Shown here piece after piece: positions 31,483 through 41,793 of a stretch of DNA of 58,620 bases. This DNA comes from Photobacterium sp. OFAV2-7. GTDB taxonomy: Bacteria; Pseudomonadota; Gammaproteobacteria; Enterobacterales; Vibrionaceae. How positions within the stretch are numbered: position 1 is the first letter of the stretch; each line of letters opens with the position of its first letter. The stretch covers positions 1-58,620 of the forward strand of contig NZ_JAKRFQ010000002.1 in assembly GCF_022347985.1 (NCBI RefSeq), read 5' to 3'. The translations under genes were made by a program, and so were the position numbers. The notes beneath the pieces were generated by a model that was not told the origin of the DNA, did not search any database, and saw nothing but the letters and a program-made list of their open reading frames with translations.

Positions 31483-32414
31483 CAGGCGTTGCCGTATAGC
31501 TTATCCAGGATGTCCTTGGCGCCGTCGTCGAGCAGCTGCTCTGCCAGTTGGGTGCCTAATGCTTCTGCATCAGCGGCCGGCCCGCTGATCTCGCCGCTAA
31601 CAATCTTGCTGCCGTCAGGTTCGCCAACTAAGGCGCGTAGCCAGATTTGATCGCCTTTGAGTTCCGAGTAGCTACCGATAGGGACCTGGCAGCCACCCTG
31701 CAGGCGGTTGTTCATTGCACGCTCGCAGAGTACGCGGGTCGCGGTTTCCTGGTGGTTCAGGGCTTCAAGTAGCTTACGGACGCGGGTGTCATCCAGACGG
31801 CATTCGATGCCGACAGCCCCCTGGCCGACCGCAGGCAGGCTGGTTTCCGGTGCGATGGCATCACGGATGCGATCGTCCATTTTTAGTCGCATAAGGCCGG
31901 CGCAGGCGAGAATAATGGCATCGTATTCGCCGTCATCGAGCTTGCGCAGACGGGTATTGACGTTGCCGCGCAGGTCTTTGACAACCAGATCAGGGCGCTG
32001 GGCGCGAAGCTGGCATTGACGGCGCAGGCTCGAGGTGCCGACTACGGCACCGGCCGGAAGTTCATCAATAGTATTGAACGTGTTGGAGACAAACGCATCG
32101 CGCGGGTCTTCGCGCTCGCAAATTGTCACCAGCCCCAAGCCCTCAGGGAACTCAACAGGGACATCTTTCATCGAGTGCACGGCGATGTCGGCGCGGCCTT
32201 CAAGCATGGCCACTTCGAGCTCTTTTACAAACAGACCTTTACCGCCGACCTTGGCGAGCGGGGTATCCAGAATGATATCGCCTTTGGTTACCATAGGTAC
32301 CAGTTCGACAATCAGGCCCGGATGCGCCTGCTCCAGTGCCTCTTTTACAAATTCTGCTTGCCACATTGCCAGCGGGCTTTTGCGGGTGGCAATGCGGATC
32401 GGTTTATCGGTCAT
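31482..32414 (-). CDS. hemC: Hydroxymethylbilane synthase HemC
   Basis: HemC joins four porphobilinogens into hydroxymethylbilane. The 310-residue protein opens with [18 protein letters not shown] and has [20 protein letters not shown] and the cofactor-binding cysteine in [14 protein letters not shown] chose ATG 32414; the longer frame upstream adds 41 residues with no family match. It is first in the hemCDXY operon, which is divergent from cyaA across 412 bases containing a CRP site. Confidence 0.96.
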   Translation of the reverse strand: MTDKPIRIATRKSPLAMWQAEFVKEALEQAHPGLIVELVPMVTKGDIILDTPLAKVGGKGLFVKELEVAMLEGRADIAVHSMKDVPVEFPEGLGLVTICEREDPRDAFVSNTFNTIDELPAGAVVGTSSLRRQCQLRAQRPDLVVKDLRGNVNTRLRKLDDGEYDAIILACAGLMRLKMDDRIRDAIAPETSLPAVGQGAVGIECRLDDTRVRKLLEALNHQETATRVLCERAMNNRLQGGCQVPIGSYSELKGDQIWLRALVGEPDGSKIVSGEISGPAADAEALGTQLAEQLLDDGAKDILDKLYGNA

Positions 32415-32826
32415 AGAATCGGGTCCATTAAATCGCTTGCATTTATACACGGTAATCGTATCACTACTGCGCCATGATGGTAATTCACTTGTTGCCCTCA
32501 GTGCGGTGAAGCAGTATTGTCTTGATATGTGTTGCAATTAATGTGATATTTCTCACATAACCTTGAAGTGAAAAATTCATTACAATACCGTCGCTGGCGG
32601 TTTATTGAGTTTGTACTAGCTTGAGGGAATCAGGACAAGGATGGGCCGTATCGCCATGTTGCCAAAAAGCGAGCCATTCATAAGCTGTCATAAATCGTCA
32701 CTATCTTTACGGTTAAAGCAAAAACTGTTACATTGATCACGTTTTTGCTCGCGTGTAGGACACTATCTACACTAATAATGACAAGATTTGGGCCGCTCTC
32801 TAGCTGGTAGCTCTTGGAAGAGTAAT
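32415..32826. other. hemC/cyaA divergent intergenic region
   Basis: About 410 bases hold the promoters of hemC (minus) and cyaA (plus). A perfect CRP half-site pair lies at 32542-32557. TTGCAA (32532-32537) and ACATAA (32555-32560), 17 bases apart, could be a plus-strand promoter whose -10 overlaps the CRP site. No RNA gene is recognised. Confidence 0.55.
32542..32557. promoter_or_regulatory. CRP (cAMP receptor protein) binding site
   Basis: TGTGA-TATTTC-TCACA has both perfect CRP half sites with the standard 6-base spacer, in an AT-rich flank (AA...TAA). It lies about 285 bases before cyaA and 130 before hemC. In Escherichia coli CRP represses cyaA from a site on its promoter, so the same feedback is likely here. 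Confidence 0.85.
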
Positions 32827-35391
32827 TTGCATAATTATATCGAGACGCTTAAAAGTAGACTGGATCAGCACAACCAGCTAAGACTGGAGCGTGCCCGCGC
32901 AGCCATGAATGCGCAGTCCGAGCAGGTATTTAACCTGCTGACAGTGTTACTCCACTACAATCATCCGGCGGTACCTGGTTATCTTGATCAGGCCGTGCCT
33001 GTAGGCATTGCCGCGTTTGACGTTTCCGAGCAGCAGCAACAGCTGATCGACGATTGTGCGCTCACCAGCCAGTCGACCATCACCCCTCCTCAGCTATCTG
33101 ACGGTGAATACCCGATCCTTGGCCTATATGCCATGGGTAGTACCTCTTCGCTGGGCCAGAGTCTGACCAGTGATCTTGATATCTGGGTCTGTATCCGTAC
33201 CGACATGGCGGCGGATGATCGCAAGGCGCTTGAGAGCAAGTGCTCGCTGATCTCTGATTGGGCGATGGCACAGGGCGTCGAGGCCAACTTCTTCCTGATT
33301 GACGAAAATCGTTTCCGCGATAACTTTTCCGAGCAGATGACCGGCGATAACTGTGGTTCGAGCCAGCACCTGCTGCTGCTTGATGAGTTTTACCGCTCGG
33401 CGGTCCAGCTCGCCGGCCAGCGCCTGATGTGGTTCATGGTGCCGCCTGAAATGGAAGAGTGTTACGACGAATATATCGATTACCTTGATTCGAATGGGTA
33501 TATCCGCCGTGAAGAGTGGATTGATTTCGGCGGCCTGACCCGGATTCCGGCCGAGGAGTATTTCGGCTCCAGCTTGTGGCAGCTCTATAAGAGTATCGAC
33601 TCGCCGTATAAATCGGTACTGAAAGCGATTTTGCTCGAGGCATATTCATGGGAATACCCGCACACCCAGCTGCTCAGTGTCGACGGCAAGCGCCGCTTCT
33701 TCTCGGAAGATCGCACCGAGTACTGCATGGATGCGTATTACCTGATGCTTGAGAAGGTGACGCGTTACCTGGAGCGTATTGACGATCACCGCCGCTTGGA
33801 TTTGGTCCGCCGCTGTTTCTACCTCAAGACGCATGAGAAGCTGACCCGTGAGCCGGCCTCCGGCTCGGTGGCGTGGCGTCGTGAGGTTCTGGGCAAGCTG
33901 ACGTCGGGTTGGCAGTGGTCGCAAGAGGTGCTGCTTGAGCTGGACAACCGCCGTGACTGGAAGGTAGAGCAGGTCAAGCGGGCGCACAACGAGTTGCTCG
34001 ATGCTCTGATGCTCAGCTACCGTAACCTGATCCGCTTTGCCCGCCGTAATAACATCACTTCGGCGATTAGCCCGGAAGATATCAGTATTTTAGCGCGTAA
34101 ACTGTATGCAGCGTTTGAGGTCCTGCCGGGTAAAGTCACCTTGCTTAACCCGCAGATCTCCCCAGACCTGCACGAGCCGAACCTGAGCCTGATCCAGGTA
34201 CCGGCCGGGCGGACCAATGCGGCTGGCTGGTATCTGTACAAGCATTCGCTCGATCCGTATGCCATTTTGGGCCAGCCGTCACTGGAGCATAACCGTTACC
34301 TGAGCAAGTTGGTTGCCTGGGCATACTTCAACGGCCTGTTAACCGAATCGACCTGTCTGCACAATGTGGTACGCGATTCTGCGATGGATATCGACAAGCT
34401 CTATCAGCTGGTCAGTGATATCCGCAATACGTTCCCGATCCGCCGTCCGCAGCCGGGCCTGCAGGCGCTGTCGAGCCCGTGCGAAATTCGCCAGCTCGGG
34501 TTGTTTGTCAACTTGGAAAATGATCCGACGACCGAGTTGAAAAACCGTTCAGTCCGTTTTGACTTTAAAAATACCGATATCTTTAGCTATGGCCCCGAGC
34601 AGACCTGCCTGGTCGGCAGTGTGGACCTAGTCTACCGTAACTCGTGGAACGAGGTGCGTACCCTGAACTTCAGCGGCGAAAATGCCATGCTGGATGCGCT
34701 GAAGACGGTACTGGGCAAGATGCATCAGGATGCAATCCCGCCGGAATCTGTGGATGTGTTCTGCTACAGCAAGCACATGCGCGGCCTGATCCGGAACCTA
34801 GTCTATCAGCTGGTGGCCGAGTGTATCGAAATGCGCCTCAAGCCGGTTGAGCAGGAAAAACGCCGCCGCTTCAAGGCGATTCGTATTGGCGAACAGACCC
34901 ATGGTCTGTTCTTCGAGCGTCGTGGCGTGTCGGTCCAGAAGCTGGAAAACTCCGTCGACTTCTATAGCTGCATTTCGACCAACAAGTTGTTTGGCTCGGC
35001 CAATCTGGTGATGGGCAAGGCCGATGAGCCGCACCCGCCGGAAATTGTCGATGCCTATGCCAGCGAAGGCCTGATCCAGTTCTTCTTCGAAGACTGTGAT
35101 GCCGGCTATAACATCTACATTCTCGACGAGTCGAACCGAGTCGAAGTTTATCGCCAGTGCAGCGGCGACAAAGATGAGATGGTTCACGGGGTAAACCGTT
35201 CTTACACCTCGGCCCAGGACCGTTTCAGCTACAGTGCCAACTTCATCAACTTTAACCTGCCGCAGTTCTACGACATTGTGCACAGCGATGGCGGTGAGCC
35301 GCAGGTGATCCCGTTCAAGAGTGGCCAGCAAATCCCGCGACCTTCGGCGGCTGGAGCCGCCCCCAACATGATGTCGCTATCGACACGATAG
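32827..35391 (+). CDS. cyaA: Class I adenylate cyclase CyaA
   Basis: CyaA makes cyclic AMP from ATP for CRP control of carbon use. The 854-residue protein (Escherichia coli 848) has the class I catalytic block GSTSSLGQSLTSDLDIWVC (residues 104-122, Asp116 and Asp118) and a C-terminal regulatory half. I chose TTG 32827: it is followed by HNYIETLKSRLD, aligning with YLYIETLKQRLD of the Escherichia coli enzyme, which also uses TTG, and GGAAGAG lies 6 bases upstream. A weak start codon helps keep cyclase levels low. A terminator follows. Confidence 0.95.
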   Translation: MHNYIETLKSRLDQHNQLRLERARAAMNAQSEQVFNLLTVLLHYNHPAVPGYLDQAVPVGIAAFDVSEQQQQLIDDCALTSQSTITPPQLSDGEYPILGLYAMGSTSSLGQSLTSDLDIWVCIRTDMAADDRKALESKCSLISDWAMAQGVEANFFLIDENRFRDNFSEQMTGDNCGSSQHLLLLDEFYRSAVQLAGQRLMWFMVPPEMEECYDEYIDYLDSNGYIRREEWIDFGGLTRIPAEEYFGSSLWQLYKSIDSPYKSVLKAILLEAYSWEYPHTQLLSVDGKRRFFSEDRTEYCMDAYYLMLEKVTRYLERIDDHRRLDLVRRCFYLKTHEKLTREPASGSVAWRREVLGKLTSGWQWSQEVLLELDNRRDWKVEQVKRAHNELLDALMLSYRNLIRFARRNNITSAISPEDISILARKLYAAFEVLPGKVTLLNPQISPDLHEPNLSLIQVPAGRTNAAGWYLYKHSLDPYAILGQPSLEHNRYLSKLVAWAYFNGLLTESTCLHNVVRDSAMDIDKLYQLVSDIRNTFPIRRPQPGLQALSSPCEIRQLGLFVNLENDPTTELKNRSVRFDFKNTDIFSYGPEQTCLVGSVDLVYRNSWNEVRTLNFSGENAMLDALKTVLGKMHQDAIPPESVDVFCYSKHMRGLIRNLVYQLVAECIEMRLKPVEQEKRRRFKAIRIGEQTHGLFFERRGVSVQKLENSVDFYSCISTNKLFGSANLVMGKADEPHPPEIVDAYASEGLIQFFFEDCDAGYNIYILDESNRVEVYRQCSGDKDEMVHGVNRSYTSAQDRFSYSANFINFNLPQFYDIVHSDGGEPQVIPFKSGQQIPRPSAAGAAPNMMSLSTR

Positions 35392-35412
35392 CCGGACGTC
35401 GGGCCAAATAAC

Positions 35413-35444
35413 AAAAAGCGAGAGTCTGTCGGCTCTCGCTTTTT
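35413..35444. terminator. Terminator between cyaA and cyaY
   Basis: A 12-base stem (AAAAAGCGAGAG with CTCTCGCTTTTT) and an 8-base loop lie between convergent genes. The A and T flanks suit both strands. Confidence 0.9.
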
Positions 35445-35467
35445 CGTTTCAGGCTGTTTGCCTAGGC

Positions 35468-35782
35468 CTATGACCAGTCCACCGGCTCTTCGGCGTGAAG
35501 CGAGCATTCCTGTTTCACCAGCGAAATCAGCTCGGCCCCGCTACGGGTACAGTGCCACAGGCCGTCTTTGTATTTGAAATGGTAACCGCCTGATTTTGAA
35601 GCCAGCCAAATTTCGTGCAACGGTTCCTGTCGGTTAATAACGATTTGGCTGCGGTTCTCAAATTCCAGTGTCAGCACGTTGCCGGTCGTCTCATATTCAA
35701 TGTCTGCACCGGATTCGTCGATGCCTTCCTCGATGCTCATAAGAACCTCATCGGCTAACTTATGAAATTCTGTATCATTCAT
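35468..35782 (-). CDS. cyaY: Frataxin-like iron donor CyaY
   Basis: CyaY binds iron and modulates iron-sulfur cluster assembly. The 104-residue protein has the acidic first helix (MNDTEFHKLADEVLMSIEEG), ESGADIEYETTGNVLTLEFE, and the conserved sheet segment INRQEPLHEIWLASKSGGYH. I chose ATG 35782, matching the family start. It faces cyaA and diverges from lptM-lysA, the standard enteric arrangement. Confidence 0.95.
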   Translation of the reverse strand: MNDTEFHKLADEVLMSIEEGIDESGADIEYETTGNVLTLEFENRSQIVINRQEPLHEIWLASKSGGYHFKYKDGLWHCTRSGAELISLVKQECSLHAEEPVDWS

Positions 35783-35860
35783 CCCATTGCGTCCTATTGC
35801 TTTTCCTAGTGTTGGTGCGATTATAGAGGGCAATGAAATGATAATCACTGGCTTTGAAAA

Positions 35861-35977
35861 ATGCGTAAAGGTTTATTGGCAATTTTAGTACTGGGTGTAT
35901 TGGCACTTAATGGCTGTGGTCAGAGTGGACCGCTTTATATGCCGGACGACTCCGAGCAGCAGCAACAACAGCAGTAA
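35861..35977 (+). CDS. lptM: LPS-assembly lipoprotein LptM (YifL)
   Basis: LptM is a small outer-membrane lipoprotein that helps mature the LPS translocon LptDE. The frame is 38 residues: a lipoprotein signal (MRKGLLAILVLGVLALNGC, lipobox LNGC with Cys19), the family block CGQSGPLYMP just after the lipidated cysteine, and a glutamine-rich end. The match to Escherichia coli GCGLKGPLYFP, the place between cyaY and lysA, and the same orientation as lysA support the call. Confidence 0.9.
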   Translation: MRKGLLAILVLGVLALNGCGQSGPLYMPDDSEQQQQQQ

Positions 35978-36007
35978 CGACAGCGATCAGACAGGGAAGA
36001 GACAACT

Positions 36008-37261
36008 TTGGATTATTTTAACTACCAGCAAGACGGCCAGCTTTGGGCCGAAGACATTGCACTTACCGACCTCGCTGAGCGTTACGGTACCCCTTTGTAT
36101 GTGTACTCCAGGGCAACACTGGAGCGACACTGGAATGCGTTTGATCAGGCGGTGGCCAACCACCCGCACCTGATTTGTTATGCCGTGAAGGCCAACTCCA
36201 ATATCGGGGTACTCAATGTGCTTGCCCGGCTGGGCTCCGGGTTCGATATTGTCTCGCAGGGCGAGCTGGAGCGGGTTATCGCCGCCGGTGGCGATCCGGC
36301 CAAGGTTGTCTTCTCCGGTGTCGGCAAGACGGCTGCGGAGATGAAGCGGGCGCTGGAGCTGGGTATAAAATGCTTCAATGTTGAATCCGAGCCTGAGTTG
36401 GAGCGTCTGAACGAGGTCGCTGGCGAGCTGGGCAAGGTGGCACCGGTATCCTTGCGGATCAACCCGGATGTCGATGCCAAGACCCACCCGTATATCTCGA
36501 CCGGCCTGCGTGACAACAAGTTTGGTATTGTGTTTGATCGTGCGCCGGAGGTTTACCGCCTGGCACAGAGCCTGCCAAACCTGAAGGTGACCGGTATGGA
36601 CTGTCATATTGGTTCCCAGCTGACGGATATCGAGCCGTTTATTGATGCCACCGATCGCCTGCTGGCACTGATCGATACCCTTAAGGTCGAAGGCATTGAG
36701 ATCGAACACCTTGATGTCGGCGGTGGTCTGGGCGTGACATACAGTGACGAGCAGCCGCCGCAGCCTTCTGACTATGCCACCGAGCTGCTGGCTCGTCTCA
36801 AGGACCATCCAGACTTGGAACTGGTTTTTGAACCGGGGCGTGCCATTGCGGCCAATGCCGGTGTGATGTTGACCCGAATTGAGTATCTCAAGCACACCGA
36901 GCACAAAAATTTTGCTATTGTCGACGCGGCGATGAACGATTTGATCCGTCCGACCCTTTATCAGGCATGGCAGGATATCGTGCCGGTATGCCCGCGCGAG
37001 GGTGAGAAGCAGACCTATGACTTTGTCGGCCCTATCTGTGAGACCGGCGATTTCATCGGCAAGGAGCGTACCTTGTGCCTCGAACCTGGCGATCTGCTGG
37101 CAGTACGTTCGGCAGGAGCCTATGGGTTTGTGATGGCGTCAAACTATAATACTCGTACACGCGCTGCCGAAATCATGGTTGACGGTCAAGATGCCCATGT
37201 GGTTCGCGAACGTGAAACACTGGAGCAATTGTGGCAGTCTGAGCACCTGTTGCCAGAATAA
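36008..37261 (+). CDS. lysA: Diaminopimelate decarboxylase LysA
   Basis: LysA decarboxylates meso-diaminopimelate to lysine, using pyridoxal phosphate. The 417-residue protein has the cofactor lysine (Lys61 in [10 protein letters not shown]), the glycine-rich [23 protein letters not shown], and the catalytic cysteine in [11 protein letters not shown]. The start is TTG 36008 behind GGGAAGAGA. It leads a run with dapF, the preceding enzyme in the same pathway, 14 bases downstream. Confidence 0.95.
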   Translation: MDYFNYQQDGQLWAEDIALTDLAERYGTPLYVYSRATLERHWNAFDQAVANHPHLICYAVKANSNIGVLNVLARLGSGFDIVSQGELERVIAAGGDPAKVVFSGVGKTAAEMKRALELGIKCFNVESEPELERLNEVAGELGKVAPVSLRINPDVDAKTHPYISTGLRDNKFGIVFDRAPEVYRLAQSLPNLKVTGMDCHIGSQLTDIEPFIDATDRLLALIDTLKVEGIEIEHLDVGGGLGVTYSDEQPPQPSDYATELLARLKDHPDLELVFEPGRAIAANAGVMLTRIEYLKHTEHKNFAIVDAAMNDLIRPTLYQAWQDIVPVCPREGEKQTYDFVGPICETGDFIGKERTLCLEPGDLLAVRSAGAYGFVMASNYNTRTRAAEIMVDGQDAHVVRERETLEQLWQSEHLLPE

Positions 37262-37275
37262 CAAGAAGGGACATC

Positions 37276-38106
37276 ATGCAGATCAATTTTTCAAAAATGC
37301 ATGGCTTAGGCAATGATTTCATGGTGGTGGATTGCGTGACGCAGAATGCATTCTTCTCGCCTGATGCCATCAAGCGGCTGGCCGATCGCCATAGGGGGAT
37401 CGGTTTTGACCAGCTGTTGGTGGTAGAGCCGCCCTATGATCCGGAAACTGACTTTCATTACCGGATCTTCAATGCCGACGGCAGCGAGGTTGAGCAGTGT
37501 GGCAACGGTGCCCGCTGTTTTGCCCGCTTTGTCTGGATGAAAGGGCTCACCAACAAATACCATATTTCCGTCAGCACCAAGGGCGGGAAAATGATCCTGA
37601 AGCTGGAAAATGACAACCAGGTGACGGTCAATATGGGGGCGCCGGAGTTCGAGCCGGGCAAGATCCCGTTTCGTGCCAAACAAAGTGAAAAAACCTATAT
37701 TTTGCGAGCTGGCGATAACACGGTATTCTGTGGCGCGGTAAGCATGGGAAATCCGCATTGCGTGACTGTGGTGGACAATGTCGATACGGCTGACGTCGAG
37801 ACGATGGGTCCGTTGCTGGAATCCCACGAGCGGTTTCCTGAGCGGGTCAACGCGGGCTTTATGCAGATAGTGAACCGTCGTGAAATCAAGCTGCGGGTCT
37901 ATGAGCGTGGTGCCGGTGAAACCCAGGCCTGTGGCAGTGGTGCCTGCGCAGCTGTTGCGATTGGTCAGCAGCAGGGACTGCTGGATGAAAATGTAAAAGT
38001 GAGTCTTCCGGGTGGCAATCTCCATATTCGCTGGGCCGGAGAAGGCAAGCCATTGTATATGACTGGCCCTGTAGCACATGTCTTTGATGGACAAATAGTA
38101 TTATGA
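37276..38106 (+). CDS. dapF: Diaminopimelate epimerase DapF
   Basis: DapF interconverts LL- and meso-diaminopimelate, the precursor of lysine and peptidoglycan. The 276-residue protein carries the two catalytic cysteines in QCGNGARC (Cys75) and QACGSGACA (near residue 219), and opens with [24 protein letters not shown] lies before ATG 37276. The stop overlaps the next start (ATGA). Confidence 0.97.
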   Translation: MQINFSKMHGLGNDFMVVDCVTQNAFFSPDAIKRLADRHRGIGFDQLLVVEPPYDPETDFHYRIFNADGSEVEQCGNGARCFARFVWMKGLTNKYHISVSTKGGKMILKLENDNQVTVNMGAPEFEPGKIPFRAKQSEKTYILRAGDNTVFCGAVSMGNPHCVTVVDNVDTADVETMGPLLESHERFPERVNAGFMQIVNRREIKLRVYERGAGETQACGSGACAAVAIGQQQGLLDENVKVSLPGGNLHIRWAGEGKPLYMTGPVAHVFDGQIVL

Positions 38107-38804
38107 CAGATGTATCCCAACTGGGTGAGCTGCCGGTAGTTGCAGACACCCCGTTGTCCGATCAGGACGTGGCAGAATATCTGCTCGGCAACCCTGATTT
38201 TTTTAACCGCCAGCCGGAATTACTGACCCAACTGCGCGTTGCCCACAGTGAGCGTGGTGCGGTATCGCTGGTGGAAATTCAGCTCGACAGGCTACGAGGC
38301 CGGGTGCGTGAGCTCGAGGGGGAAATTAATTCCCTGGTAACCGCCGCCGGAAAAAACAGCGAGTTGTTTGAAATCTTTGCCCGCGCCCAGCAGCAGTTGT
38401 TTCAGACCCATAATATCTACCAGGCGCTGGTGATCCTTGAAGAGCTCAGCAGTCAGTTGCAACTGGATTTCAGCCTGAAGTTGTTTGACAGCTTTGATGA
38501 CAACCTCTATCTGGAACGCAAGGCTTTTGAGGGCTTTCGTGTTGCCCATCTGTCGCATCGGCCGGTTTACATGGGCCGGTTGCGCAAGCAAGAGAGCGAG
38601 TTGCTCTTTAGCCATCCGCCGCACCTGGGATCTTATGTGGTGCTGCCGCTGGGTATTGAGCACCCAATCGGGGTGTTGAGTTTTGCCAGTGCTGATGGTG
38701 GTCATTTCCAACCAGCGATGGATACATTGTTTGTCGAGCAGTTGGCCTTGGTGCTAACTCGCCTGATCCATCACTGGGAATATACCCGCGAGGTAATTGA
38801 TTGA
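38103..38804 (+). CDS. yigA: DUF484 family protein (YigA)
   Basis: The 233-residue protein belongs to the DUF484 group always found between dapF and xerC. It has [20 protein letters not shown] near the start, then [20 protein letters not shown] as a short coiled coil, and a GAF-like C-terminal half ending [20 protein letters not shown]. Its role is unknown. It overlaps dapF and xerC by 4 bases each. Confidence 0.9.
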   Translation: MTDVSQLGELPVVADTPLSDQDVAEYLLGNPDFFNRQPELLTQLRVAHSERGAVSLVEIQLDRLRGRVRELEGEINSLVTAAGKNSELFEIFARAQQQLFQTHNIYQALVILEELSSQLQLDFSLKLFDSFDDNLYLERKAFEGFRVAHLSHRPVYMGRLRKQESELLFSHPPHLGSYVVLPLGIEHPIGVLSFASADGGHFQPAMDTLFVEQLALVLTRLIHHWEYTREVID

Positions 38805-39715
38805 GTCAGTTGCCTTCCGGGCTGGACAAGCCCCTGCAGCGTTTTTACGAATACCTGCGTAGCGAACGCGAGCTCAGTCTGCATACCCAGCAGAACTACA
38901 AGCGTCAGCTGACAACGCTGGCCGAGCAGCTGGTTGAGCTGGAGGTCACGGACTGGCGCGTGGTCGATGCCGGCTGGGTACGCCAGCTGGCGAGCAAGGG
39001 GATGCGTGACGGCCTGAAGGCCAGCAGTCTGTCGATGCGCCTGTCGGCGCTGCGCAGCTTTTTTGACTATCTGGTACGCCAGGGTGTGTTGAAGGCCAAC
39101 CCAGCCAAGGGGGTATCTGCACCACGCAAAGCCAGGCCGCTGCCCAAGAACCTTGATGTTGATGAGATGGATCAGCTACTTAGTGTTGATGAGGATGATC
39201 CGCTGTCGATTCGGGATCGGGCGATGATGGAACTGATGTACGGGGCCGGACTGCGTCTGTCGGAGCTGGTAAACCTGGATGTGCGTGATATTAGCCTGAG
39301 CAAGGGGGATATCCGGGTGATCGGTAAAGGGGATAAGGAGCGAATTGTGCCTTTTGCCGGGTTGGCTCGCGACTGGGTTGGCCATTGGCTCAAGGTCCGC
39401 GGACAGCTGGCGGCCAGCGGTGAACCTGGTTTGTTCGTCTCCAAGCTGGGGCAGCGGATTTCCAACCGCAACGTCCAGAAACGGATGGCGGAGTGGGGCC
39501 AGAAGCAGGCTGTATCCAGCCATATTAACCCGCACAAGCTGCGCCATAGTTTTGCTACCCATATGCTCGAGTCGAGCGAGGACTTGCGGGCGGTGCAGGA
39601 GCTACTCGGCCATGCCAACCTGTCGACCACTCAAATTTATACCCACCTCGACTTTCAGCACCTGGCACAGGTGTATGATGAAGCGCATCCGAGGGCAAAA
39701 CGAAACAAACGCTAG
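38801..39715 (+). CDS. xerC: Tyrosine recombinase XerC
   Basis: XerC acts with XerD at dif to separate chromosome dimers. The 304-residue protein has an N-terminal SAM-like DNA-binding domain and a catalytic domain with the arginine in [13 protein letters not shown], the [13 protein letters not shown] box, the HANLSTTQ helix and the nucleophile tyrosine in IYTHLDF. The start is TTG 38801, overlapping the previous stop (TTGA). This cluster order is conserved from enterics to vibrios. Confidence 0.96.
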   Translation: MSQLPSGLDKPLQRFYEYLRSERELSLHTQQNYKRQLTTLAEQLVELEVTDWRVVDAGWVRQLASKGMRDGLKASSLSMRLSALRSFFDYLVRQGVLKANPAKGVSAPRKARPLPKNLDVDEMDQLLSVDEDDPLSIRDRAMMELMYGAGLRLSELVNLDVRDISLSKGDIRVIGKGDKERIVPFAGLARDWVGHWLKVRGQLAASGEPGLFVSKLGQRISNRNVQKRMAEWGQKQAVSSHINPHKLRHSFATHMLESSEDLRAVQELLGHANLSTTQIYTHLDFQHLAQVYDEAHPRAKRNKR

Positions 39716-39757
39716 TGCGTCTTGCCACCTATTCTGCTGATGTAACCGAGGGCTGAT

Positions 39758-40474
39758 ATGCAGTTTTATCGCAACCTCCAGTCGCCTAAGGCGCTGACTT
39801 TTGATTTGGATGATACCCTGTACGATAACCGCCCGGTGATCCGGCGGGCCGAGCAGGCGATGCATGACTGGCTGGCTGAGTATCATCCGTGCAGCCACAG
39901 TATGGCCCGTGAAGACTGGCTGCGGCTGAAAATGCGTTTGGCGGAGCAGACGCCTTATTTGCGTCATGATGTAAGCCTATGGCGTTATGAAGTGCTCAAA
40001 GTCGGACTGATGCAGCTTGGTTATTCACAGGAAAAGGCCGAGCAGGCCGCGCGGGAAGGACTGGAGCGGGTATTGGTTGTTCGCAATCAGATTGATGTCC
40101 CGGAGGAAACCCATCGGGTACTGGCCGAGCTGGGTCAGAAGCTGCCCCTGCTGGCTATTACCAACGGCAATGTTGATGCGGACAAGATCGGTCTCGGCCA
40201 GTACTTTTCTCGGGTGCTGGTAGCAGGCCGTGACGGTTTGGCGAAACCCGAGCCGGATATGTTTGCCCAGGCTGCGGCCTTATTGGGCACGGCGGCACAG
40301 GACATTCTCCATGTCGGCGATCATCTGGTCACGGATGTCGGCGGCGCGAAACAAAATGGCTTTCAGGCCTGTTGGTATAACGATCAGCAGCGCCAGCTGC
40401 ATCGCGAGCCCAAGGCCAAATGGCTGCCGGATGTTGAAATCTGTCGCTTGTCGCAGTTGCTTGATTTGATTTAA
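39758..40474 (+). CDS. yigB: HAD-family hydrolase YigB (FMN phosphatase type)
   Basis: YigB hydrolyses FMN and other phosphorylated metabolites. The 238-residue protein has the HAD nucleophile motif TFDLDDTLYDN (residues 14-24), the second motif LLAITNGN, the lysine in RDGLAKPEPDMF and the acidic pair in HVGDHLVTDVGG. It follows xerC by 42 bases, as in Escherichia coli, and ends at a bidirectional terminator. Confidence 0.93.
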   Translation: MQFYRNLQSPKALTFDLDDTLYDNRPVIRRAEQAMHDWLAEYHPCSHSMAREDWLRLKMRLAEQTPYLRHDVSLWRYEVLKVGLMQLGYSQEKAEQAAREGLERVLVVRNQIDVPEETHRVLAELGQKLPLLAITNGNVDADKIGLGQYFSRVLVAGRDGLAKPEPDMFAQAAALLGTAAQDILHVGDHLVTDVGGAKQNGFQACWYNDQQRQLHREPKAKWLPDVEICRLSQLLDLI

Positions 40475-40491
40475 TGCTGGCTGAGATAAAC

Positions 40492-40521
40492 AAAAAGGCG
40501 ATCACGATGATCGCCTTTTTT
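40492..40521. terminator. Terminator between yigB and the bufferin operon
   Basis: AAAAAGGCGATCA pairs with TGATCGCCTTTTT around a short loop between convergent transcription units, with A and T flanks on both sides. Confidence 0.9.
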
Positions 40522-40549
40522 GATCCGGTTTGAACCGACAAGCCTATTG

Positions 40550-41011
40550 TTACTCCAGCAGGCTCTGCTTCGGCTCGTTGCTGATCAGCCTGTCGACCGA
40601 GATCAGTCCCGCGCCCCAGAATACATTGACCAGCATCATCATGCCCCATAGCTGGTGGTCGAAAAAGCCTTTCTCCCACAGCAGTGGGTAGGACACTACG
40701 GCAATAATATTGAAGACGAACAATACCAGTGCCATCGGACGGGTGAATAAACCTAGCGCCAGAAAGACCGGCAGGATCAGCTCGGCGGCAGTTCCCATAT
40801 AGGCGGCGAGCTGCCATGGCAGCAAGGGAACCTGATATTCATATTCGAACAGGTAGAGGGTGCTGTCCCAGCTGGAGTACTTAACCATGCCGGATTTGAA
40901 GAACACCCAGGCCACCCAGAGTCGGGTGAATAACAACAGCAACGGGATAAGAGGTTCCGTAATACGCTGTGCCAGACCGTCAATTTGTTTGATAAAACTC
41001 AGCATGCTCAC
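40550..41011 (-). CDS. DoxX-family membrane protein of the bufferin-type operon
   Basis: The 153-residue inner-membrane protein has four hydrophobic segments and the DoxX-type pattern LIPLLLLFTRLWVAWVFFKS and LPWQLAAYMGTAAELILPVF, then LALGLFTRPMALVLF. DoxX-like proteins often accompany DUF2282/DUF692/DUF2063 genes and may be redox or quinone-linked partners; the exact role here is unknown. It overlaps the upstream gene by 4 bases and is last in the operon. Confidence 0.88.
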   Translation of the reverse strand: MSMLSFIKQIDGLAQRITEPLIPLLLLFTRLWVAWVFFKSGMVKYSSWDSTLYLFEYEYQVPLLPWQLAAYMGTAAELILPVFLALGLFTRPMALVLFVFNIIAVVSYPLLWEKGFFDHQLWGMMMLVNVFWGAGLISVDRLISNEPKQSLLE

Positions 41012-41793
41012 TCTCCCTCTGGCAAACCATGAATGTCGGTAAAAATGTGTCGCTGGACGAGCTCACCGAGCATCGCCAGCATTTCCTCGGAGGCGTCACC
41101 AAGGCAGCCTTGCTGCTGGCTGAGCCGGATAAGCCCAGTGGCACCCGGCGTCGTATTCAGTACTATCATCTGATCCGGGCGTCGCTGGATCACCGCAGAT
41201 TCCGGCTGACTGAGATCAATCTCTTCAATGGCGTTGTCGGTGATCATCTGCCAGATAGTCGCGACCGGGTAGTCGGAGTCGATACAAAATGTTGGTTCGG
41301 GTACCTCAAGCCGGATCTGGGGCAAATTGGCCTCGGTCAGCTGCTGTAGCTTGGAAAACGGGAACTGACTGTCGATGGCCGGCGCATGGGCGGCACGATC
41401 AAGGTACCATTCGAGGCTGGCCAAATCAGCCAGATATGGCACCGCGTCTACCAGTTCAGGTTGGCTGCTGACGGTATTGCACAGTCCTTCCCCGTAATGG
41501 CTGACATCACCCTGCTGCAGCGGGTGAGTAAGGACATGTTGGCGTGCAAGCTGGCTAAAGCACTCGTCACCGACCACGCCTTTGACGCAGGGATAGACCA
41601 CCTCAAGGATTTCCGACAGGCTGATAATAAAGTTGTTGCGGTAAATCTGGATCAGCTGTTCGGCCGGAAACTGACCGTCAGCAATGTCTGCTGTCACGGT
41701 GCTGGGCTGGTAGTGCAGGGCTGCCGCAAAGTCTTGCTGCAGCTGGTGCAGCTTGCCGTCTTTGTCCCGGTCAGGGGGTAAGGATTTGTCCAT
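41008..41793 (-). CDS. bufC: DUF2063 protein, partner of the MNIO enzyme (BufC/HvfC)
   Basis: The 261-residue protein has the DUF2063 N-terminal helical domain (LHQLQQDFAAALHY, QLIQIYRNNFIISLSEILEV then VYPCVKGVVG) and a variable C-terminal half. In RiPP systems of this kind it binds the precursor leader and works with the DUF692 enzyme. ATG 41793 has a perfect AGGAGG about 6 bases upstream. A longer frame from 41880 lies inside bufB and was not used. It overlaps bufB by 23 bases, suggesting tight co-translation. Confidence 0.9.
   Translation of the reverse strand: MDKSLPPDRDKDGKLHQLQQDFAAALHYQPSTVTADIADGQFPAEQLIQIYRNNFIISLSEILEVVYPCVKGVVGDECFSQLARQHVLTHPLQQGDVSHYGEGLCNTVSSQPELVDAVPYLADLASLEWYLDRAAHAPAIDSQFPFSKLQQLTEANLPQIRLEVPEPTFCIDSDYPVATIWQMITDNAIEEIDLSQPESAVIQRRPDQMIVLNTTPGATGLIRLSQQQGCLGDASEEMLAMLGELVQRHIFTDIHGLPEGE

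Noticed and set aside
35987-36904. 305-residue minus-strand frame inside lysA
   Set aside because: Antisense shadow of a conserved enzyme.
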